A DNA stretch of 64,000 bases from Crocodylus rhombifer (taxonomy: Eukaryota > Chordata > Crocodylia > Crocodylidae): contig JAVSML010000048.1 in the NCBI GenBank assembly GCA_038503035.1, forward strand, positions 808,541 through 872,540, in the 5' to 3' direction. The translations under genes and the position numbers were made by a program. Every line of letters begins with the position of its first letter. The stretch's first letter is position 1. Shown piece after piece: positions 51,913 to 61,280 of this stretch. The notes below the pieces were generated by a model. It was not told the DNA's origin. It saw only the letters and a list, made by a program, of their open reading frames with translations, and did not search any database.

Positions 51913-52099
51913 CAGGGGTGGGCAAAATGCAGCCTGTGGGCCAGATGCAGCCCACCACGCTATTCTATCCAGCCTGTGGGGCCCCTAAAAAAATTTAGAA
52001 AATTAATAATTATCTGCCCCGGCTGCCTGTCATGCAGCCCTTGATGGCTTGCCAAAACTCAGTAAGCGGCCCTCCACCCAAAATAATTGCCCACCCCTG
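51913..52099. mobile_element. short hAT element, 187 bp, 8-bp target duplication
   Basis: Begins CAGGGGTGGGCAAAATGCAG and ends AATAATTGCCCACCCCTG, so CAGGGGTGGGCAA is the terminal inverted repeat. The flanking octamers atttaatg (51905-51912) and gtttagtg (52100-52107) match at 6 of 8 positions, consistent with an aged hAT target duplication. Both ends match the longer element at 57539-58462, including 'gccaaaactcagtaagcggc' near the right end. It looks like an internal-deletion derivative of that family. Confidence 0.88.
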
Positions 52100-52832
52100 G
52101 TTTAGTGGTTTACAATGGCTAGGTACAGAACAAAGATTGCTTCCCAGGAATCGATAGTAAATAGATCTGCATGTCCCAGAGTACTTACCACATTTCCTCT
52201 GGGAACCCTAAAATGGGCGGATTTAATGGATAATTAGAATTGCTAAGGCCCAGGTTCTGTAGGCATTTGTGTAGCTACCTAAATTTCTAGGACCACTGTA
52301 GTGAGAGGAGCTGAATGTGTGCGTAGACCTCTGCAGAATAGGGGCCCAAGGTGCCATCCTGCTCCTAACTACAGGATTCTCGGCACGCTTTGTGGGAGTC
52401 CGTCTCCTGCATTCAGGACGGTGCATGCCCAATAAGACTTGGGTATAAAAGCTTTAACAAAGCTTAAAAAATTCCAGTCACTTGTGGGGTCTGTCCTGCA
52501 TCCTGGCGTACCTCCCCTAGCCAAGCACATTCTGCTCATGGCCTCTGAGAGCCTGAAATTCCCAGAGAGATCTGTGCACTGTGCCAAAAAAGTAGCAACA
52601 TATTCTTCCCACTAAGCCTTTTGTTTCCTTTTACGCGCCTTTCCACTTTCCCTGTCACTTGACAACACTGATTGTCCTCTCTTACCATACTCTTATTGGT
52701 CTGAGAGAGAAATTTAACCAATATATCCTCTGTCTTAATTAGCGTGTTTCTTAGAACATGACTAAAACTGTTGTGTTTGTGACTTAGTCCTGTTTTTCTA
52801 ATACAGTATCCTTGCTTTTCTCTCTTTTTTAG

Positions 52833-52859
52833 GGGCCTCTTGGTCTGGATGGCAAGCCT
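52833..52859 (+). CDS. COL23A1: COL23A1 exon, 27 nt (GPLGLDGKP)
   Basis: Acceptor tctcttttttag, donor gtaagt. Reads Gly-Pro-Leu-Gly-Leu-Asp-Gly-Lys-Pro in phase 0-0, the same nine residues that follow GQSGRDGYP in mammalian COL23A1. The proline in the last Y position is a likely 4-hydroxyproline site. Skipping a 27-nt symmetric exon would remove exactly three triplets and keep the frame. Confidence 0.93.
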
Positions 52860-55012
52860 GTAAGTAGAGCTCTAAGTGTCAAGTGTGCCATGGGTGTATT
52901 TCTACTTGCTTCATGAGAGAGAAGCACAATTCCAACACAGTTATGATGATCTGTGATACAACTATGCATGAGACAAGGTTGCTGTGTGATTTCTAGCACA
53001 CACTGACTTACCCGTGGGAAAGAAGTCATTGGGGCAGTCTGATTTACTATCCTGTGGGTGGGCATCATCATCCAGGTGCACCGCAGCACCCATGTGGGAC
53101 CCTGCTGTCTCTAGCAGAACTAATCATAGTATGTAACGACAAGTCTATTGATAAGATGTTGGCAATGTTGGGGCCTTTATGGGTGTTTTTACTCTGAAAG
53201 GTGATTGTAGCATTGGCATTTGGGAGTTGCATGGCTTTGGGGTTTTTTGCATCCAGTGTTGCTCACTTGCAAGTGAACAGAAGTGCTTTCCTAACTGCCC
53301 CATGAACTTAAGCTGGGCCCTTTCCTCTCTCCACACCAGCTCTGTAAAGATGTGCCAAGTTCTACCCTTGGGAGCATGTGAAGAGCCTTGTTGCAGTCCC
53401 TGACTTAGCACAGGTGCAAGGGATTGTCCTTCAAATGGAACTGAGGAAGTAACGCTGCTGATGCAGAACCGAGGGCTGCCTCTTAGCTGGGTACCAGCAA
53501 GGCAAAGAGTAGGGAAACACTGCAGTCACAAGTGAGCAGATCTGCCTAAAATCCTGGTCGCTAGATGGGACCTCATCATAGAGGATATTTACTCCAGAAC
53601 TGCTATTTGTGCATCTACTTATTTTGCAGTTTGCTTTTATATCACATTTCCCTCCATATTCACTAGAGGGCACCATGTGGACCCTTCTCAAATGATAGTC
53701 TCAGAGCAGCTCTGTTTCCTACTGAGAGAGCGAGCAGAGGCTTCTCCAGTAATTTTGACTGAAAAGCTACTCTAGCCATTTGTTGCTTGCCAGTTCAGGA
53801 ATGGTTCATTAGGGCTGCAGATACACTGCACCTTTATTGCTACACTGAAAAGAAGCTGCCTGATTTTGAAATAGGAGAAAAATGATCAACCATCCAGTCA
53901 AGGGGTCTCTGCCCAGCATTCAAACTGAATATGAACTGAACTTTTTTTAATCATTTGAAAAAGCTGGTGTTTCCTACATGTATATTTTATAGTCACAGAG
54001 AGAAAGAGAGTCAATCAGTCAGTCTTTTTTGGCCCTCCCAAATGGAGAAATATTAAAGAAAGAAATTTCACAAGAGAACCAGTTCTCCTATGTTTTCCAT
54101 CCCTATTTTAAAAATTTGAGGAATGGGATCTTCTGAAAAGAGTTACAGGCTAGATGTTTAATGCTCACTTCTCCCTGACATCCATATACACAGGAGACTT
54201 TGTGCACAAAGTTGAATATAGACTGATTTTAAAAAATAAGGCAGGGAAAAAGCAAAGTCCAGCTCTTCAAATGGCCAGATTCAAACCAGGATGAAAGACC
54301 TCTTCTCATGAAAAGCAAGGGCCAAGAGTGTCACCCACGGCCAGTCTTGAAGCAAGGGTCCGTCCTGACCTTCTGCCTCCGACCCATGCTCTATTGCATA
54401 GGCTGTTGCTTCAGCATATGGCATTTCCTGCCATCCACCATTATTTGTGCTGAATACAAAATACAATATCACTGCTGCATTTTGGGCCTTGTCTGACAAG
54501 CGCATCAAAGCACATTCCATGGCTGCTCTTTGAGGCTGTACCGTATCTCCTCTTTCCTGTCTCCTTGGAAGAAACATGACATCAGCAAATTGGCCAAGGA
54601 AAGTGCCCCGTCCTCCTTATTTATTTCAAACAGATGTGTTATTGGGCATAGCATGGTTGTAATGATACGCCATGCATGCGTTTCTAGAAGTGATTTAATA
54701 GTTCAAGAAATGCCTTGTATCCAGTTAATGTCATGTGTCCTTTGGATGTTGGCTGATGGTACTTTTTTTTTTCTCTTTGACTTTTGGGGTCCTCTATGTC
54801 AAGAGGAAACGTACGATTTCACTGATGTGTCTTAGACCTGTCCCTTTTGGGTAAAATAGCTTGTACCTTAACTTCAAGAGGAGAAGTGTAGAGGAGATTG
54901 TGGGTTGGGAGGATTAATTCTTTTAATCCTGGTTGTTAAGCAGGAATGTTGTAACAGGAATACATCTGCCAATGCCTGTGCTAGTTACTTATTTTTATTT
55001 TTATGTTTACAG
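52860..55012 (+). other. COL23A1: intron, 2.15 kb
   Basis: Starts gtaagt and ends tttttatgtttacag. Contains no named repeat; small poly-A/T and GA-rich tracts near 53995 only. Confidence 0.85.
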
Positions 55013-55039
55013 GGACCTCCAGGACCAAAAGGGGAAAAG
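55013..55039 (+). CDS. COL23A1: COL23A1 exon, 27 nt (GPPGPKGEK)
   Basis: Acceptor atgtttacag, donor gtacaa (weakest donor of the set after position +3). Reads Gly-Pro-Pro-Gly-Pro-Lys-Gly-Glu-Lys, phase 0-0. Mammals have Leu for the first Pro (GLPGPKGEK). The KGE triplet is a known stabilising charge pair in collagen helices. Confidence 0.93.
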
Positions 55040-55551
55040 GTACAAAGTTAAGCTCTCTAAAACCTCTCTCCCAAAACCCTGCTGAGAGGGTTAGCAGATA
55101 AGTGTGTCATCGCCATTACACTGGCATTACCCTAATGTGCTGCAGTCCTGTTGTATCATTTTTTCATGATGGAGGGAGAAGCCGTAAAGCTACATTCTCC
55201 CCTTACTTTGGAAACCCTTTGCAAGGGAAAAGGTACAGCAAGAAATACTGTGAAATATCAGGGTAGAAACAGTGCTGGGCTCTCTCCTCCGAGGGAAAGG
55301 ATTAGCAGATGTGCAGGAACAGTTCCAAACAGTAGGGTTCAGGCGCACCCCTTGGCTTGCGGTTTGGGATGTCCACATACCAGCTGCTTCTCCCCATTCC
55401 TTCAGCAGCTCAGTAGTTCTGTGGCTGTTTTCTCCTATAAGCACTGAGCTGGGACAGCCATAGGAAGGCGGTTATTTCTGGAGAGAGAAATGCTTTGCCT
55501 TTGACGCTTGCTATTTGAACTCTGATTGCTGTTCTTCCCTGTTTTGCGTAG
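55040..55551 (+). other. COL23A1: intron, 512 bp
   Basis: Starts gtacaa and ends ccctgttttgcgtag. The shortest intron in the window; no repeat recognised. Confidence 0.88.
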
Positions 55552-55578
55552 GGTGAACCAGGAGACTTTGGCCCGAGG
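55552..55578 (+). CDS. COL23A1: COL23A1 exon, 27 nt (GEPGDFGPR)
   Basis: Acceptor gttttgcgtag, donor gtaagt. Reads Gly-Glu-Pro-Gly-Asp-Phe-Gly-Pro-Arg, phase 0-0; mammals have GAPGDFGPR. Gly-Pro-Arg is a favourable stabilising triplet. The next mammalian segment starts GDQGQDG; I found no exon with that coding potential before the end of the window, so the following intron exceeds 8.4 kb. Confidence 0.93.
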
Positions 55579-56085
55579 GTAAGTACTGAGAGCGCTCGCT
55601 CTTTATCTAACCGGAAGGGATAAAGGGAGGCAGAGGTACATGCAATGTGCCATTGCAAACTGTGATGCAACAATGGTTTGGGAAAGGTTTTATATTGCCC
55701 TCCAGGTTCTAATGAAGAACTGGAGAATTAAAATAGCACCTGAGAGCAGATTTCTGTAGAAAATGCATAGGATCTGCTTTCAACCAGAGCATAAGGGCTC
55801 TATGCTCACAGCGATGAGAAAATGGGACCCAATATATCATGAGGAACAAAGTGGTGTGGTGGAGACACCAGATTATTCATGGCTTTTGCACTGTATCTGC
55901 GAGTGGTGGTTTCATTACCCCGTAGTTTATGGAGATTGGCTGAGCTGGCATTCCTGGGAAAAGGCAAAGAAAGAACATGTCAAAGCAGTGTTGCAGGGTG
56001 AACTGGGCTAAGCCTAGAGGCCAGGCACAGGGCCGATATGCAGTTGGAGGCTGGTTCAGTGTTGCTTGGATGCATGGCCTCTTGG

Positions 56086-56130
56086 AGTCATAGGCAAGTA
56101 AAGCTGGCAAGGACCTCACGATCTTTTTTC
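56086..56130 (-). mobile_element. CR1 LINE tail, strongly decayed
   Basis: The string 'gtcataggcaagtaaagctg' followed by 'gcaaggacctcacgatc' resembles the antisense CR1 end (CATAGAA..AGTAGGGCTGGAAGGGACCTC). Short and diverged, so only a moderate call. Confidence 0.5.
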
Positions 56131-57538
56131 TGTGTTTGTGCAGCCTAACATAGGCAGCTTGTAGCGTGCTGGGGGTAGGGGTGGCAAGCTCATCTCTTCT
56201 TCAGACCTCCAGCTTGTGTTGGTGTTAGAGCCTACCTCTTGGTACTACACCGTGGCGTGGCTTAAGCACCGCATGTGACAGGGGATCTACCACCTTCTGA
56301 CGGGTCGGCTGCTTCCATCGGTAATTGCAGCTTCTTTCCAGCCTGGAGTTGTCCAGCTTCTGCTTCCAGCCTCTGTATCTTGTCATGCCTTTTCTGCTAG
56401 ATTAGAAAAGCGTTGGGAGGAAAAGGAGGACCAGGCTGACCAAAGCCAAATACCAAGGAGTGGCCTGCTCTGCTCTGGGTACTGCCACAGTTGTGGGCTA
56501 AATATGAAAGCTCTCAATGAGCACTTTGAAACAAAAAAACCCAAAAAGGTTTATGTAACCGAACAAAAAGGCTGGAAGCGGTTCCCAGCTGTTGTCAGTT
56601 ATGCATAGAAATAACAGGCGTTTCAAAGTGCCCTTGTTATGAAATAGCCTGGTGCCCCGGTTCCCCAGTGTGCTGAGGCCCTAGGGGACGCCTGACTGTG
56701 GGGCCTCAGCACCACTCTCAAGTGACCAGCCTGGCCCTCGAGGCTTGTGATCCACAAATAAGTTTAAACGTCTCTGGCTTTGAAGGCACTTTGGTGCTGC
56801 TCAGCACCTCTGCTCCCGTCCCCGAGGCATGCAGCCTTCTGATAGCATCTGGCCTAGATTATTTTTACTTCCTTCATTTAGTCTGTGACATCGCTACAGC
56901 CTCTGTGGTAGCTTGATTTCCTTGCTGATAGAGTACGTCAGGTCACGGTCAGTCCTGTGCTCTGCCATTATTATTAATTACGATGTTTATGGTCGTGCCT
57001 CAGGGCCAGCCTGCATGGTGCTAGGCCTCATTGGAGATGCAAAGGAGTAATTTCTCCCTGCCTTGAAAAGATCCTGTGGAAGAAGGTTAGGACACGCAAG
57101 CAGAGCAAACAGCACAATGGCAACAAATGCCATGGCCATGTCGCAATAGTTTGGAAGGAAGTTGGAAGGTGGGAGATGGGCAGTTTAGTGAGGAGGGGAC
57201 CTGGTGAGTGGAAAAGGTGTTCTTTTTTCATTTTAATCAAAAGGACCAGGGGAAAAATGGTTGAATTTTCCAGCGTGGTAGCCAAACTAAAAATCAGTTG
57301 TTTTCTTGACCCTTGGTATCTCCAGAGGCCTGTCCTGCTTCTCCAGCTGCTTCTGCTGGAGTCTGACTGACTCCTTTCTGCATATTTTCCCTCGGGTGCC
57401 ATGTAGCATGAGAGAGACCACCTCAGTCCCACACTCCCCAGAACGAGGGGTCTCCCCTGCACAGTTTGGAGTCTTGGAGCAAACCAAGTTGTTGGAAGGA
57501 GCAGCGAGCCAAGGAAAAGGCAGCTGAAATAGATAAAC

Positions 57539-58462
57539 CAGGGTAGGCAAAATACAGCCCGCGGGCTGGATGTGGCCCTCCAGGCACTTTCATCTGGCCA
57601 TGGTGCCCCCCCAGTGAATTGCACCCTGCCCAGCCCTTCCATCCACAAGCACCCATGTGTACAACCCCCTAACGTGCCCTATTGGGCCTTGCTCCCACCC
57701 TCTTGGGTGGAGGAGCTCTGCCCAGCCAGCAGCGCAGGGCAGCAGGTAAGGAAGCAGTGGGGCTGGTGTGGGGGTGGAGTTGCAGCTGGGTGGAAGCAGG
57801 AGCTGCAGGTGCGTGGCACAAATCCCTGGTGATACGCCAGGCTCTGCTCCCTTCTCTTGCGCAGCGCTGACCAGGGCCTTGCCTGCGCTGGGCACAAGCA
57901 GCCTGACCTCCGCACCTGCTGCTGCTGCCAGCAGCTGGGACTGCACACGATGTGAGGAGTGTGTGGGGGGTCCCTAGACTCCCCACCCTGCCCCCACAAC
58001 CCCCCCAGATGTATACAAACACCCCAACATACCCTATGCCCCCCTATACAGACCTTCCCCTCCCTCCACACACTCCTCCCCACCCCCAAACAATATAAAA
58101 TAGTGACACTTTATTTTGGAGTTATTATGCAATCTCTTCTATATACAATACACAATCACAAGTCATGCCAAATATGTTTTGTATTAAAATTTAAATATAG
58201 TAGGTGCCTGACTTCTAGTGTATGATTTTTTTTTTTTCTGGTTCTAAGATGGCAACCCCCCCCCCCCCAAATGAGTATTTGGGCGGGGGAGCAAGGGGAG
58301 GGATTCCAGTGGCAAAGGTCAGGGGATAGGGGGCAGGACTTGTGGTCCCAATGTGGTGACCAGGGGGTGGGGCAACTGTCAAGAGGCAGGGCTACCTATG
58401 CTGCCAACAGCTTGCCAAAACTTATTAAGTAGCCCTCCGCCCAAAATAATTGCCCACCTCTG
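57539..58462. mobile_element. hAT element, 924 bp, perfect 8-bp target duplication
   Basis: Begins CAGGGTAGGCAAAATACAGC and ends AATAATTGCCCACCTCTG. The octamer AGATAAAC is repeated exactly on both sides (57531-57538 and 58463-58470), the hallmark of hAT insertion. The right 50 bases match those of the short copy at 51913-52099 with a few substitutions. The body is GC-rich on the left, contains a C-rich block and a poly-C run near 58257-58268, and has no transposase domain; the 118-136 codon frames inside are low-complexity shadows. Confidence 0.9.
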
Positions 58463-59212
58463 AGATAAACCCTATTACATATAAGAAAAAAATCATTCAC
58501 GAGGGAAGAGTCGTCATTACCCAGAAGGTACAGAAAGCTTAGGAAGATATTCCAAAGGAAATTTTTTTTATCAACCCATTAAATATGTAGGTAGACTTCC
58601 CAAGAATATTGGGTGCAGACAGAAGTGACGTTTGTCATATGATTGACCCCCTGAAAGTGCTCTACAGCTGTGCCATGACATATGTGCATGGCTGCAGAGG
58701 GCTTTCAGTGGCCTATTGTGTGACAAGTTAACCCTCATCAACTGAGGGATCAGATTAAGGGGCTCTACTTTTGGGCCCCTTAGGGAACTTCTGGGAACTT
58801 CCCTAGGGTCAGTCTATTGTGTGATTGGGGCTGAGCTGGTGCAACCTAGTCCAGCCCTGCCTCTGCAGAAAGGGAGGGGGAGAGGGGAAGGGGAGTGAGC
58901 TGTATGCTGGGGTTTGTCCACCCTGGGCTGGAGGGGCAGGGGGCAGGGCAGGTGGATTGGAGCCCCCCAGACCCTACCGGCCCCAGCTCAGGCTGGGTAA
59001 GCCCACACCTCACTCCTCCTCCTTTCTCCCTCCTCCCTTCCTGCAGACAGCACGGGAGCTGGGAAGGCAGGATGGGGTTAGGGAAGAGAGGCTGCTAGTG
59101 CTCCTAGTGTTCGATCGGCTCCAAAGTGGAGCTTGATTTTCCTCCTCCCACGCCCCAACCCAACAAGTGAACATCTGTTGGCTCAGGAGAGTGCAGGGGG
59201 CAGTGCTTTAAT

Positions 59213-59242
59213 TCATGGCACTTTAAATGTAAAGTGCCATGA
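59213..59242. repeat. 13-bp-stem inverted repeat
   Basis: tcatggcacttta, four-base loop, taaagtgccatga. It could be the tip of a foldback element or chance; no flanking duplication recognised. Confidence 0.7.
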
Positions 59243-60559
59243 GTTAGAGCGGGGGCCTGCGTGTCTGTTAGCTCCCATTGTTACTCTTAAACTAATCTCT
59301 GTTATCCAATTTTAATGTATTAATTATGCTATTGTACATCATTTTGTTTGTACTGACCGTACAAACAGGCAGACGTGTAACATGTTTGGGGTTGGTAGAC
59401 TTTGAAATAGATGTCTGGTATGCTTTCCATTTTGCTCCTGGGAAGTAGAGAAGGTGCTCAAAAGTATGTGAGAATTGCTAAAAATAGGCAGGAAATGACA
59501 GTTTGGCTAAAAAGTGCTTGATTGACAACTTATTGCCTTGGTGGGCCTGACTTAGACTTTGCATCTGGCTGCATCATGAAGGTGTCAAGCAGTTGTGGAC
59601 TGCACAACTTCAGTCTCAGGCCTGTTCAGTCGTACAGTACTTCAGCCTCCAGTGCAGCATTTGGCAGTGAATTGGCAGTACAGGCACTAGTTGAAACAAA
59701 GACATTACCAGTAATGTGTGGTGTATCCCTATGGTAGGTTCAGAAGCTAGACATCTTTGCTGACTAGCTATAGACTGCATGATGAACCTGTCATAAATGT
59801 TATCGCAGACTATAGTTGAGACTCCAGTTGGAAAAGTCCCCCCTTGAACTATTCTACAAGAAACAATCGTGTGATCTGTGTTTGCCAAACTCAGATTGCA
59901 AGTAAACAGTTGGAACGCAAAACTCATTCAAATAAACTTGAAGCACTGAAAAATTGTGTGGGTGTGTGTATATAAAATATGGATGCTTTGTTGTTTGGAT
60001 ATAAAATAAGCATGCGAAAAGTATGTTTAAAGCTGAGCAGGTTAAAGGAAGACAGTCCCAGAAATCAGGTTGCCTCTGATTTTTCCACCACCAGAGCCTG
60101 TAATAATTTTATCACGCCTGATAGGTTCAAAGTACAGTGCCGGGTAATTTTAGTGGTAGTTCAGAGCACGCATCTCTGCAAGTCTAGCCTGAGAGATGTT
60201 ACATCATGCCCTCCAAAAATGAGGAACAGTCGATTAGTGGTCAGCTGTGGAAATGTTGCCAGCCTCACATAGGAACATGTGGGAGAGGCAGGGCTAGGAG
60301 CCAGCTCTGCTCCTGGGTGGCATTCGGCTGCCTTAACCAGGCAGCTGGCCTTTCTCTTCCTGCAGTTCACTTGTTTCATTCATCACCTGCCTTCCCACTT
60401 CAGCCATAAACAAGGCAGGGTCTTACAGACGGCAGCCTCATTGACCATGTGGCTCTGAGACATTCCCAACCATGGGCCCGAGATCCTGGGAGAAATAGGA
60501 TGTGATCATACAGTTAAAGACTCAGCGACGGCCTCTTCTTACATACCCACGTGGGAGCC

Positions 60560-60950
60560 AAGTTACGATTAAGAAAGAAAGAGGGGACATAAAATGAAGC
60601 TAGTAGGTAATACGTTTAAAACTAACAGCGTGTCATTAAAGGGTGGGCCGCATTCCCACCAGATGTGGTAGAAGCTGACAGTTTAACCAGACTCAAACAG
60701 GGACTGGGCACATGCTTAGAGGAAAGGGGCATCAGGAGCTATTCAACGCGGCAGTGAGGGGCATGGCCCCTGAATCGGAGCTTCCTAGACATGAAACGCT
60801 GGAGGCTACAAGTGGAAGAGGAACAGTGGAAAAAACCTTGGTCATACCCTGTTCGCTCTCCCTTTCAGCAGCCGTTCTCTGCTGCTGGGCACAGGAGATT
60901 GGGCAAGAGGGACCTAGGAAATGGTAGTTATGTTCTTCCATTAAGATGAT
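60560..60950 (+). mobile_element. degenerate LINE-like repeat, 3' region
   Basis: Contains 'ggtaatacgtttaaaactaa', 'ccagatgtggtagaagctga', 'gactcaaacagggactgggc' and 'gaggaaaggggcatcaggag', then 'ctattcaac', and ends with a 'gagggacctaggaaatggtagttatgttctt' type tail. This order of words is that of a very common reptilian repeat whose 3' part encodes the end of a reverse-transcriptase-type ORF (...LWNSLP..VVEA...FK..LD...) followed by a short UTR. Family name not certain; the copy has many disruptions. Confidence 0.55.
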
Positions 60951-61194
60951 GTGGGCGATCCCAAGCCTGGCAGGAACTAGTGTCTGAGTTGAGAACTTAA
61001 AGTTCTTGTAACACAGATGTTTGGATGTAATGATAAATTCACAGAGGATAACTGACAGCTACCATTGTCCTTTTGTTGGATTTAAAAGAAACAGAAAAAC
61101 AACACAAAACAGAAGCCTGATCAGACAGAAATTATAAGTTACGCAGTAGAGCAGCTGAAAATAAATGTCACTTACATATTTTTTTTTCTCATTT

Positions 61195-61280
61195 TGTCTG
61201 GGATGGTTTAGACAGGAATGATCTTGCCTCAAGGAGTGGGTTGGAGAGGTCCCTTTCAGCCTTGTTTTTCTGATCTTGAT
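61195..61280 (+). mobile_element. CR1 LINE tail fragment
   Basis: The words 'ggtttagacaggaatgatct' and 'tgcctcaaggagtgggttgg' followed by 'gaggtccctttcagcc' match the plus-sense CR1 3' end (GGCAGGGATGATCCTGCCTTGAGCAGGGGGTTGGACTAG...). The terminal octamer repeat is not preserved. Confidence 0.7.

Larger units (their letters stand above)
29020..52832 (+). other. COL23A1: intron, 23.8 kb
   Basis: Starts gtaatg and ends ctttttctctcttttttag. No additional exon is expected because the flanking exons encode adjacent segments of the protein in mammals. It contains foldback elements at 29354 and 33424, a TG microsatellite at 32815, a poly-T run at 36608, CR1 tails at 37219 and 41777, a Penelope-like tail at 39245 and a short hAT element at 51913. 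The long stretches 29700-33400, 33620-37200, 37290-39240, 39370-41770 and 41910-51900 show nothing I can name beyond low-complexity tracts. Confidence 0.85.

Noticed and set aside
11457..55578. Assignment to COL25A1 or COL13A1
   Set aside because: The basic RRG segment is shared with COL25A1, but the following GQSGRDGYP-GPLGLDGKP-PKGEK-PGDFGPR series fits COL23A1, and COL13A1 differs throughout this part.
57028..57648. 206-codon open frame on the - strand
   Set aside because: No recognisable domain, no splice or promoter context, and it runs into the hAT element at 57539.
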